This document shows positions 47,779-55,843 of a DNA stretch of 64,000 bases, piece by piece. The notes under the pieces were generated by a model. The model saw nothing but the letters and a program-made list of their open reading frames with translations. It did not search any database and was not told the origin of the DNA. The number at the start of each line of letters is the position of its first letter. The stretch's first letter is position 1. Where the stretch lies: positions 1 to 64,000 of the forward strand of contig NZ_PVTJ01000004.1 in assembly GCF_003002955.1 (NCBI RefSeq), read 5' to 3'. This DNA comes from Glycomyces artemisiae (GTDB lineage: Bacteria > Actinomycetota > Actinomycetes > Mycobacteriales > Micromonosporaceae). Made by a program: the position numbers and the translations under genes.

Positions 47779-49380
47779 TCAGACCTCGACGAGCGCGGGC
47801 TCGGCCGCTTCGGCGGGGGCCTCGGTCCCTTCGGCGCGGCGCTTCCCCGGGAAGAACAGCGCGATGATGACCAGTCCGACCACGCCCACGGCGACCGCGG
47901 CGAGCGCGGTGGTGTGGAGCGCGTGGATGAACGAGTCGTTCGCGGCCTGCGCGACCTGGGCGGCGGCGTCGGCCGGGATCGCCCCGGTCTCCAAGGCGCC
48001 GTAGGTGGACGCGTAGGACTCGCGGGCGGCGTCGGGCAGCTGCGGCGCGGCGTCGGTGATCTGGGTCCGGTAGACCTGGGCCATGATCGTGCCGAGGACG
48101 GCCACGCCGAGCGCGCCGCCGACCTGGCGGAGCGTGTTGGCGAGGGCGGAGCCGACGCCGGCCTTCTCGCGCGGGACCGAGGACATGAGCGTGTTCATCG
48201 CGGGCGGCATGAGGTTGGCCATGCCGGCGCCGGTGATGAAGAACAGGCCGATGACGACCCACACGGAGGTGTCGGCCTCGAACACGAGCGCGGTCACCGT
48301 GAAGTTGGTGATGACCAGGAGCATCGCGACGATGCCGACGGCCTTGGCGCCGAACTTGTTCACGAGCGTGTTCGACAGCGGCGCGAAGACGAGCATGGAG
48401 GCGCCGAACGGCAGGAACAGCAGGCCGGTCTCCAGCGGCGAGTAGCCCTTCATGATCTGGAGGTAGAAGGTCATGAAGAACATCAGGCCCATCATCCCGA
48501 AGAACGTGAGGGTGATGATCGCCGAGGACGCGGAGAAGCGGGTGCTCTTGAACAGCTTCATGTCGAGGGAGGCGTGCGGGATGCGACGCTCCCAGAGGAC
48601 GAACCCGACGAGGATGAGCACGCCGAGGGCGATGGTGCCCCAGACCTCGATGCCGGTCCAGGAGCCGGCGTCGCCGGCCTCGATGATGCCGTAGGTGAGG
48701 CTGACGAGGCCGATCATGGACAGGGCCATGCCGACGAAGTCGGCCTTGGCCTGGCTGCCCTTGGACTCGGGCGCGAGGATCGTGATGGCGATGAGGCCGA
48801 ACACGACGATCGGGACGTTGATGAGGAAGACCGAGCCCCACCAGAAGTGGTCGAGGAGCGCGCCGCCGACGATCGGGCCGATGGCGCCGCCGATGCCGAC
48901 CGCGCCGGTCCAGATGCCGAGGGCCTTCGGGAACTCCTTGGCGGAGAAGACGTTGCGCAGGAGCGACAGCGTCGAGGGCATCATGATGGCCGCGCCGGCG
49001 CCCATGAGGGCGCGGTACCAGATGAGCTGGTCGGGCGTGGACGCGTAGGCGGAGAGCAGGGAGGCGACGCCGAAGACGACGAGGCCGGCCAGGAGCATCC
49101 GCTTGCGTCCGAGGCGGTCGCCGATGACGCCGGAGGCGAACAGGAGGCCCGCGAAGACGAGCGTGTACGAGTTGATCATCCACGCGAGGTCGCTCTGGGT
49201 CGCGCCGACGCCCTGCTCGGGGTCGGCGAGGGTCTTCATCGCGACGTTCAGGACGGTGTTGTCGAGGACGACCACGATGAGGCTGAGCACGAGGACGCTC
49301 AGGATCGCCCACCTGCGGGGGTGGCCGTGGTCGTCGTCGGTTCCCGCCGCTGGGGCCGGAACGGAACGGGTTTCGCTCAC
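47779..49380 (-). CDS. MFS multidrug exporter, DHA2 (EmrB/QacA) family, 14 membrane segments
   Basis: 533 residues from GTG 49380. Fourteen predicted membrane segments, the DHA2 motifs LDNTVLNVAMKTLADPEQGV, GVIGDRLGRKRMLLAGLVVF and motif C (GAVGIGGAIGPIVGGAL) are visible. These proton antiporters export dyes, antiseptics or antibiotics. The gene is in an operon with TetR and lies under its palindrome. Confidence 0.93.
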   Translation of the reverse strand: MSETRSVPAPAAGTDDDHGHPRRWAILSVLVLSLIVVVLDNTVLNVAMKTLADPEQGVGATQSDLAWMINSYTLVFAGLLFASGVIGDRLGRKRMLLAGLVVFGVASLLSAYASTPDQLIWYRALMGAGAAIMMPSTLSLLRNVFSAKEFPKALGIWTGAVGIGGAIGPIVGGALLDHFWWGSVFLINVPIVVFGLIAITILAPESKGSQAKADFVGMALSMIGLVSLTYGIIEAGDAGSWTGIEVWGTIALGVLILVGFVLWERRIPHASLDMKLFKSTRFSASSAIITLTFFGMMGLMFFMTFYLQIMKGYSPLETGLLFLPFGASMLVFAPLSNTLVNKFGAKAVGIVAMLLVITNFTVTALVFEADTSVWVVIGLFFITGAGMANLMPPAMNTLMSSVPREKAGVGSALANTLRQVGGALGVAVLGTIMAQVYRTQITDAAPQLPDAARESYASTYGALETGAIPADAAAQVAQAANDSFIHALHTTALAAVAVGVVGLVIIALFFPGKRRAEGTEAPAEAAEPALVEV

Positions 49381-49717
49381 AGGGTTTCCATTTCTGCGAT
49401 CGCACCTGGCGGTGCGGAGATGTCGCCGCGGCGCCGATACCGCGGGTGGTGTCTTGTCGTCTCTTCATGACGATCCGCGGGCGGGACATGTGACGTCCCG
49501 GGCGCGGGTGGCGCGTGCTCGCGAGCCTGGGGCTTCGCGAGGCGCGGCCTGGTGTTGGTGACGACTCTACGTCATTCCGAAACGATACGGTACCGTATCG
49601 TTAAGTAGATCACACGGAATCCTACCGCCGGGGTGCGACAGTCCTGTGAACTCCGCGCGAAGGACCGTGTTCACTCCGCATCGGCCTCGCCGGGCCCTCC
49701 CGGCCCCGGGTGGTTGA
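49381..49717. other. Divergent control region between the exporter and the ubiD gene
   Basis: 337 bases that include the perfect TetR palindrome. The remainder is GC-rich and without a clear gene; the ubiD-like gene's promoter should lie right of 49605. Confidence 0.4.
49581..49602 (-). promoter_or_regulatory. Perfect 22-bp TetR operator
   Basis: AACGATACGGT and its complement form an uninterrupted palindrome, about 200 bases upstream of the exporter start. The form is typical of TetR-family operators. Confidence 0.72.
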
Positions 49718-51187
49718 ATGGGGTCCGTGGCACCCAAGTTCCCTTACGACGACCTCCAGTCGTTCCTGGCCGCCCTCGAAGCCGACGGCGACCTGAAGCG
49801 GATCTCAGCGGAGGTCGACCCGCACCTGGAGATCTCCGAGATCGTGCAGCGGGTGGTCCGCGACGGCGGGCCCGCGCTCCTGTTCGAGCGGCCCGCGGGC
49901 AGCGACATCCCCCTCGCGATCAACCTGTTCGGGACCACCTCCCGCACCGCGAAGGCCCTCGGCGTCGGCGACCTCGACGAGATCGGCCAGCGCATCGGCG
50001 AGCTCGCCAAGCCCGAGCTGCCCGTGGGCTGGGCGGGCATCCGCGACGGCCTCGGGAAGCTCATGCAGCTGAAGTCGGTGCCGCCCAAGCGGGTCAAGAA
50101 GGCGCCGTGCCAGGAGGTCGTCTTCACCGGGGACGACGTGGACCTGAACATGCTCCCGGGCCTCCAGGTGTGGCCCGGCGACGGCGGGGTCTTCCACAAC
50201 TTCGGGCTCACCCACACCAAGCACCCGGAGACCGGGAAGCGGAACGTGGGGCTCTACCGGCTCCAGCAGCACGACGAGCGGACGATCGGCCTGCACTGGC
50301 AGATCCACAAGAACTCGACGTCGCACTACGCGGAGGCCGAGAAGCGCGGGGAGCGGCTGCCGGTGGCGGTCGCGATCGGCGCGGACCCGGTGATGGCGTA
50401 CGCGGCGACCGCGCCGCTGCCGCCGGACATCGACGAGTACCTGTTCGCGGGGTTCCTGCGGGGCGAGCGGGTCGAGATGACCGACTGCCTGACGGTGCCG
50501 CTCCAGGTCCCGGCGAACGCGCAGATCGTCCTGGAGGGCTGGGCCGAGCCGGGCGAGCGGCTCCCGGAGGGGCCGTTCGGGGACCACACGGGGTTCTACA
50601 CGCCGGTGGAGCCGTTCCCGGTGATGCACGTCGAGGCGATGACGATGCGGCGGAAGCCGATCTACCACACGATCATCACCTCGGCGCCGCCGCAGGAGGA
50701 CCACGGGCTGGGGAAGGCGACGGAGCGGACGTTCCTGCCGCTGGTCAAGATCATGATCCCGGAGATCGTGGACTACGACATGCCGGCCGCGGGGGTGTTC
50801 CACAACTGCGTGATCGTCTCGATCGACAAGAAGTTCCCGAAGCAGGCGCAGAAGGTGATGAGCGCGATCTGGGGGCTCCAGATGATGAGCCTGACGAAGC
50901 TCATCGTGGTCGTGGACGCGGACTGCGACGTGCACGACTACCGCGAGGTGGCCTGGCGCGCATTGGGGAACGTGGACTACTCGCGGGACCTGCTGCTGAC
51001 CGAGGGCCCGGTGGACCACCTCGACCACGCGTCGTACCACCAGTTCTGGGGCGGCAAGGCGGGGATCGACGCGACCGCGAAGTGGCCCGAGGAGGGCTAC
51101 ACGCGCGGCTGGCCGGAGGCGATGCGCATGAGCGCGTCCGTGAAGGCCACTGTGGACCGACGCTGGAAAGAATACGGAATTGACTGA
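49718..51187 (+). CDS. UbiD-family decarboxylase, probably menaquinone futalosine pathway (MqnL-like)
   Basis: 489 residues from ATG 49718. UbiD signatures are present: NLFGTTSRTAKALG, the prenylated-FMN site region (RNVGLYRLQQHDERTIGLHW, QIHKNS), and EGPFGDHTGFYTP with a catalytic Glu/Arg network. UbiD enzymes need prenylated FMN made by UbiX. Next to a MqnP-like prenyltransferase, the likely substrate is the prenylated 1,4-dihydroxy-6-naphthoate of the futalosine route. The two genes overlap by 8 bases. Confidence 0.9.
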   Translation: MGSVAPKFPYDDLQSFLAALEADGDLKRISAEVDPHLEISEIVQRVVRDGGPALLFERPAGSDIPLAINLFGTTSRTAKALGVGDLDEIGQRIGELAKPELPVGWAGIRDGLGKLMQLKSVPPKRVKKAPCQEVVFTGDDVDLNMLPGLQVWPGDGGVFHNFGLTHTKHPETGKRNVGLYRLQQHDERTIGLHWQIHKNSTSHYAEAEKRGERLPVAVAIGADPVMAYAATAPLPPDIDEYLFAGFLRGERVEMTDCLTVPLQVPANAQIVLEGWAEPGERLPEGPFGDHTGFYTPVEPFPVMHVEAMTMRRKPIYHTIITSAPPQEDHGLGKATERTFLPLVKIMIPEIVDYDMPAAGVFHNCVIVSIDKKFPKQAQKVMSAIWGLQMMSLTKLIVVVDADCDVHDYREVAWRALGNVDYSRDLLLTEGPVDHLDHASYHQFWGGKAGIDATAKWPEEGYTRGWPEAMRMSASVKATVDRRWKEYGID

Positions 51188-52064
51188 CACCGCCGCCCGC
51201 CCGAACCCGGTCAGGGACTTCCTGAAGCTCGTCGCCTTCGAGCACTCGGTGTTCGCGCTGCCCTTCGCGTACCTCTCGACGCTCACCGTGATGCGCCTGG
51301 AGGACGCGTTCTCCTGGCTCGACCTGGTCCTGGTCACCGTGGCGATGGTCGCGGCCCGCACGCTCGCCATGGCCGCCAACCGGATCATCGACCGCCGGAT
51401 CGACGCCCAGAACCCGCGCACGGCGCAGCGCGAGCTCGTCACGGGGAAGGTCTCGCTGCGGACGGCGTACTGGGGCTGCGCGGTGAGCCTCGCGGCGCTC
51501 CTCGCCGCGGCGTTCTTCCTGAACCCGCTGTGCTTCTACCTGAGCCCGCTCGCCGTGGCGCCGCTCGTCGTCTACCCGTACGCGAAGCGGTTCACGAACT
51601 ACCCGCACGCGGTCCTCGGCCTCGCCCAGATGGTCGCCCCCGTGGGCGCGTGGCTGGCCGTCACCGGGACGTTCGCGGGCTCGGGCCCGGCGATCGTCCT
51701 CGGTGCGGCCGTGGGGCTCTGGATCGGCGCGTTCGACCTGATCTACGCGTGCCAGGACGTGGAGATCGACCGCGTGATCGGGGTCCACTCGACCCCGGCG
51801 CGGTGGGGCGTGAAGGCCGCGCTCCACGCCTCCTCCGTCGCGCACGTCGTGACCGTGGCCCTGTTCGCGTGGTTCGGCCTCCTCACCGGCTTCGGCCTCC
51901 TCTACTGGATCGGCCTCGCACTGGTCTCGGCCGCCCTGGTCTACGAGCACTCGATCGTGCGGCCCGACGACCTCTCGAAGGTCAACCGGGCCTTCTTCAC
52001 CGCCAACGGCTTCGTCGCCGTGGCGCTGTTCGCCTTCGCCCTGGCGGACCTGCTGCTGCGCTAG
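51180..52064 (+). CDS. UbiA-family prenyltransferase (MqnP-like)
   Basis: 294 residues from TTG 51180, overlapping the ubiD stop and preceded by GGAAAG. Eight to nine membrane segments are predicted. The two Asp-rich magnesium-diphosphate sites are ANRIIDRRIDAQNPRT and DLIYACQDVEIDRVIGVHS. In the futalosine pathway MqnP attaches the polyprenyl chain to 1,4-dihydroxy-6-naphthoate. It is convergent with the next gene and shares 4 bases. Confidence 0.92.
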   Translation: MTDTAARPNPVRDFLKLVAFEHSVFALPFAYLSTLTVMRLEDAFSWLDLVLVTVAMVAARTLAMAANRIIDRRIDAQNPRTAQRELVTGKVSLRTAYWGCAVSLAALLAAAFFLNPLCFYLSPLAVAPLVVYPYAKRFTNYPHAVLGLAQMVAPVGAWLAVTGTFAGSGPAIVLGAAVGLWIGAFDLIYACQDVEIDRVIGVHSTPARWGVKAALHASSVAHVVTVALFAWFGLLTGFGLLYWIGLALVSAALVYEHSIVRPDDLSKVNRAFFTANGFVAVALFAFALADLLLR

Positions 52065-52777
52065 GCCGCCTCCGAGGCGTGGGCGAGCGCTGAGGGCGTG
52101 AGGCGGCCGTTGATGGCGGGGGCCTCGTGGACGAGCGCGTCGTCTTCGACGGCGGCGACCATGAACAGGGCGAAGTCGGTGCGGCGGGTCAGGTTGCTCT
52201 CCAGAATGGGGTCGCCGACGTGGCGGCTCCAGACGGGGAGGCCCTGGCTCTCGCCCTCTTCGAGGTCGCTGCCGCGCACGACGGTCCAGCGGGTGTCGGA
52301 GTCGAAGATCAGGTCGGTGGCCCGGTACTGGTCGGCGATGTCGACCAGGCGCGTGATCTTCATGAGCTTCGCGAAGGCGACGGCGGCCCTGATGCCGCGC
52401 TTGTACCGGTCCTGGCCGTCGCGGGTGATGTGCCAGCCGCACGAGAAGACCAGGCGCGCACCGGGTTTCGCGAAGTCGATGACGGCTTTGGCGGTGCCGG
52501 AGGCGTAGTCGTGGACGCCCCAGGGGACGAGGACGGTGAGGACGGCGTCGCAGCCGTCGACGGCGCGCTCGATGACGTCGCGGTCGTTCGTGAACGCGCC
52601 GTGGACGGTGATGCGCCCGGCGAAGTCGTCGAGCTTGCGGACGCTCTTCTCGCGGCAGACGCCGACGACCTCGTAGCCGCGGTCGAGCGCGTGCCGCACC
52701 ATGTAGCGGCCGAGTTTGCCTGAGGCGCCGACGATGCAGACCTTCTTGCCGACGCCGGTCTGCGGGATGGGTTCCAT
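52061..52777 (-). CDS. NmrA/SDR-like NAD(P)-binding protein
   Basis: 238 residues from ATG 52777. The Rossmann motif KVCIVGASGKLGRYMVRHAL near the N-terminus binds NAD(P), and DAVLTVLVPWGVHDYASGTA and TRWTVVRGSDLEEGE follow the NmrA/atypical-SDR layout. No catalytic Tyr-Lys pair is clear, so it may be a redox sensor or a reductase. It is divergent from a TetR gene across an imperfect palindrome. Confidence 0.83.
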   Translation of the reverse strand: MEPIPQTGVGKKVCIVGASGKLGRYMVRHALDRGYEVVGVCREKSVRKLDDFAGRITVHGAFTNDRDVIERAVDGCDAVLTVLVPWGVHDYASGTAKAVIDFAKPGARLVFSCGWHITRDGQDRYKRGIRAAVAFAKLMKITRLVDIADQYRATDLIFDSDTRWTVVRGSDLEEGESQGLPVWSRHVGDPILESNLTRRTDFALFMVAAVEDDALVHEAPAINGRLTPSALAHASEAA

Positions 52778-52809
52778 GACGTGCTCCTGGGTTGAAGGGT
52801 ACTTGCTCC

Positions 52810-52842
52810 TTTACACTGTACAGGAAAACTGTACGGTGTAAA
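52810..52842. promoter_or_regulatory. TetR-type inverted repeat in a divergent promoter
   Basis: TTTACACTGTACAG (52810-52823) and CTGTACGGTGTAAA (52829-52842) pair over 13 of 14 positions around a 5-base spacer, between the NAD(P)-binding gene and TetR. Confidence 0.7.
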
Positions 52843-52868
52843 GTACGGCGGATGGACAGGAGCGGAAC

Positions 52869-53543
52869 GTGACCGACGAACCCGCCGCGGGCTCGGCCCG
52901 CGGCTCGCTGAGCAGGGAGAAGGTCCTGCGCGCCGCCGTCGACATGGCCGACGCCGCGGGCGGCGACGTGCCCAGCACCCGCAGGCTCGCCGAGCGCCTC
53001 GGCGTGCGCGCCATGGCCCTCTACCACCACTTCAAGAACAAGGACGAGCTCCTCGACGGCATGGTCGACCTCGTCTTCGCCGAAGTCGAGCTGCCCGAGC
53101 AGGGCGAGCCGTGGCGGGAGGGGATGCGGCGGCGGGCCGGGTCGATGCGGGCGGCGCTCGGCCGCCACCCGTGGGCCGTCAGCCTCATGGACTCGCGCGT
53201 GAACGCCGGGCTCGCCACCTTGCGCCACCACGACGCCGTGCTCGGGTGCCTGCGCGCCGACGGCTTCTCCGTCGCCGGTGCGGCCCATGCCATCTCGCTG
53301 CTCGACAGCTACGTGTACGGCTTCGCGATCCAGGAGGCCGCGCTGCCGTTCGACGCCGCGGGCGGCGACGACATGGCCGCGCTCACCGAAGGGATCATGG
53401 CGCAGGCGCAGGGCATGTTCCCGCACCTCGTCGAGATCGCCGTCGAGCACGCCCTGAAGCCCGGGTACGCCTACGGCGACGAGTTCGCGATCGGCCTCGA
53501 CCTCATCCTCGACGGCATGGAGCGCCGCCGCGCCGACTGGTGA
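52869..53543 (+). CDS. TetR-family regulator (TetR_C-like)
   Basis: 224 residues from GTG 52869. The HTH ([57 protein letters not shown]) is followed by a C-terminal domain like that of TetR/ActR proteins. It probably controls the divergent NAD(P)-binding gene via the palindrome at 52810. Confidence 0.92.
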   Translation: MTDEPAAGSARGSLSREKVLRAAVDMADAAGGDVPSTRRLAERLGVRAMALYHHFKNKDELLDGMVDLVFAEVELPEQGEPWREGMRRRAGSMRAALGRHPWAVSLMDSRVNAGLATLRHHDAVLGCLRADGFSVAGAAHAISLLDSYVYGFAIQEAALPFDAAGGDDMAALTEGIMAQAQGMFPHLVEIAVEHALKPGYAYGDEFAIGLDLILDGMERRRADW

Positions 53544-53717
53544 CCCGCCCGCGCGTGGACCGTGGGGCCGGTGGTGACCGGGGGGCGGGCCGGGCCCGCG
53601 ACCCGGCGTTTCAGGCGGATCGACACGGCCCCGGGTCTGGACTTTCGCAGGCCCCGTGGTCCAAGATGGGGCCATGTGGCCCCGATCGACCGATCCCCTC
53701 CCGCCGGGGAGGACCCA

Positions 53718-54062
53718 GTGCATCCGCTGATCGGATACCTGATCGCCGTGGGCCTCTTCGCGATCGGCCTCTACGGCGTCCTCACGCGCCGCAACGCCGT
53801 CCTCCAGCTCGCCGCCGCCGAGCTCATGCTCGGCGGCGTCCACCTCGTCCTCGTCACCACCGACCTCGTGGTCCGCTCCCACACCGGGCAGAGCTTCGCG
53901 CTGTTCATCGTGGTCATCGCCGCCGCCGAAGTCGGCGTCGGCCTCGCGCTCGTCCTCAACCTGTGGCGCGAGCGCGCCTCCATCGACACCGACGGCCTCC
54001 CCGAAGACGACGCCGCCGAGGGGACCGCGGGCGGGGCCGCGGAGCGGCGGGTGCCCCGGTGA
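53718..54062 (+). CDS. nuoK: NADH-quinone oxidoreductase subunit K-like protein
   Basis: 114 residues from GTG 53718 after GGGGAGGA. Three membrane segments carry the two conserved glutamates of NuoK (QLAAAELMLGGVHLVLV and VVIAAAEVGVGLALVLN), essential for proton transfer in complex I. A short polar tail follows. The stop overlaps the start of nuoL (GTGA). There is no nuoJ upstream. Confidence 0.9.
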   Translation: MHPLIGYLIAVGLFAIGLYGVLTRRNAVLQLAAAELMLGGVHLVLVTTDLVVRSHTGQSFALFIVVIAAAEVGVGLALVLNLWRERASIDTDGLPEDDAAEGTAGGAAERRVPR

Positions 54063-55843
54063 CCGCCCTCGCCTGGCTCCTCATCGCCGCCCCCGCCGCC
54101 GCGGGCCTCGCCGGACTCCTGGTGCACCGCAGGGACTTCGCCGTCGTACTGGCCTACACCGGGCCGGGCGCGGCGCTCGCGTGCGCCGCCGCCGTCTCGT
54201 TCGCGAACCCGCAGGCGTCCTATGTGCTCGCCGACTTCGGCTCCGTCACCGCGACCGCGGCCCTCGACCTCTCCCCCGGCGCGTGCGCCGTCGCGCTCGC
54301 CACCGGGTTCGTGTCGCTCCTCGTGCAGCTCTACTCGGCCGCGTACCTGCGCGACGACCCGCGCTACGCGCCGTTCGCCGCCCAGGTGAACCTGTTCTGC
54401 GCCGCGATGCTCCTCGTCGTCGCCGCCGACGACCTCGTGCTCCTCCTCATCGGCTGGGAGGTCATGGGCGCCTGCTCGTACCTCCTCATCGCCCACTACG
54501 CGAAGCTCCCGCAGGCGCCGGGCGCGGCCGCGAAGGCGTTCCTGGTGACCCGGTTCGGGGACGTCGCGTTCGTCCTCGGCGTCATGATCACCGGCGTCGC
54601 CGCGGGCACCTTCCGCATCGGCGAGATCCACGACGCGCCCACGCTCGCGATGCTCCTGATCCTGTTCGGCTGCATCGGGAAGTCCGCGCAGTTCCCCCTC
54701 CAGATCTGGCTGCCCCCGGCGATGGCCGGCCCGACCCCGGTGAGCGCCCTGATCCACGCGGCGACGATGGTCGCGGCGGGCGCGTACGTGCTCACACGGC
54801 TCCTCCCCGCGTGGCCCGCGGACCTGCTGCTCGTGGTCGCGGTCGTGGCGGCGGTGACGATGGTCGGCGCGGGGCTGTGCGCGCTGGCGGCGCGGGACGT
54901 CAAGGGCGTGCTCGCGTGGTCGACGGTGTCGCAGGTCGGCTTCATGTTCGCGGCCGTGGCGGTCGCGGCCGGGGACGCGGCGCTGTTCCACCTCGTGGCG
55001 CACGCGGCGTTCAAGGGGCTGCTGTTCCTCACCGCGGGCGTGGTGATCGCCCTGGCGGGCACGGACGGGTCGCTGCGGGCGACGCGGCTGCGGCCGGGCG
55101 ATTCGCGGCTCGCGTTCTGGGCCATGACGATCGGCCTCGCGGCGATGGCGGGCCTGCCGCCGCTCGGCGGGTTCTACTCGAAGGAGACCGTGCTCGGCGC
55201 GGCCTACGAGGCCGGGACCCCGGCCGGGGTGGTCGTGTTCTGGGCGGGGGTCGGCGCGAGCATCCTGACCGCGGCGTACGCGACGCGGCTGTGGCTGCTG
55301 CTGTTCTGGCGCGGCCCGGGGCCCGCGGCGCTGCCCGCGGTGCCGCGCGCGGAGTCGTTCAGCCTGTGGGCGCTGACCGCGGCGACGGTGCTTGTCGGCG
55401 CCCTCTACTACGCTGGGCCCTTCGAGGTGCCCGAGCTCCACGGGGACCTGATGGCGCTGCTGCTGCTCGCCACGGTCGGCGGCATCGCCATCGTCGCGGA
55501 CTCCTGGTGGCGCGACGGCCGCGCCCGCGAACCGGTCCCCGACCGCGACCCGGCCCGCATCCTGGGCCGCGCCCGAGGCGCGCTCGCCGAGGGCCTGTAC
55601 GCGGAACGCCTCGCGGCCAAGGCGACCCGCAGCGCCGCGGCCGCTCTGAGCGCTGCTGCGACGACCCTCGACGTGCGCCTGGTCGACGGCGGCGCCGTCG
55701 AAGGGTCCGCACGGGCGACCCTCGCCGCGGCCGAGCACACGGCGGAGGGCCATCGCGGCGGCCTGGTCCGCTACCTCCGGCTCAGCGCCGCCGGAACCCT
55801 CGTGGTCGCGGCGGTCGCGATCGGGGTGGGCCTGTGGAACTGA
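54059..55843 (+). CDS. nuoL: NADH-quinone oxidoreductase subunit L-like antiporter subunit
   Basis: 594 residues from GTG 54059. A Mrp-type antiporter fold with 14 or more membrane segments shows LIGWEVMGACSYLLIAHYA (key Glu), LFGCIGKSAQFPLQIWLPPA (key Lys) and AMAGPTPVSALIHAATMVAA. The C-terminal part contains a charged amphipathic stretch typical of the NuoL lateral helix and a last membrane segment. It is a proton-translocating subunit, coupled to nuoK and nuoM. Confidence 0.93.
   Translation: MTALAWLLIAAPAAAGLAGLLVHRRDFAVVLAYTGPGAALACAAAVSFANPQASYVLADFGSVTATAALDLSPGACAVALATGFVSLLVQLYSAAYLRDDPRYAPFAAQVNLFCAAMLLVVAADDLVLLLIGWEVMGACSYLLIAHYAKLPQAPGAAAKAFLVTRFGDVAFVLGVMITGVAAGTFRIGEIHDAPTLAMLLILFGCIGKSAQFPLQIWLPPAMAGPTPVSALIHAATMVAAGAYVLTRLLPAWPADLLLVVAVVAAVTMVGAGLCALAARDVKGVLAWSTVSQVGFMFAAVAVAAGDAALFHLVAHAAFKGLLFLTAGVVIALAGTDGSLRATRLRPGDSRLAFWAMTIGLAAMAGLPPLGGFYSKETVLGAAYEAGTPAGVVVFWAGVGASILTAAYATRLWLLLFWRGPGPAALPAVPRAESFSLWALTAATVLVGALYYAGPFEVPELHGDLMALLLLATVGGIAIVADSWWRDGRAREPVPDRDPARILGRARGALAEGLYAERLAAKATRSAAAALSAAATTLDVRLVDGGAVEGSARATLAAAEHTAEGHRGGLVRYLRLSAAGTLVVAAVAIGVGLWN

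Noticed and set aside
53544..53717. nuoJ upstream of nuoK
   Set aside because: The gap is only 174 bases and has no hydrophobic reading frame.
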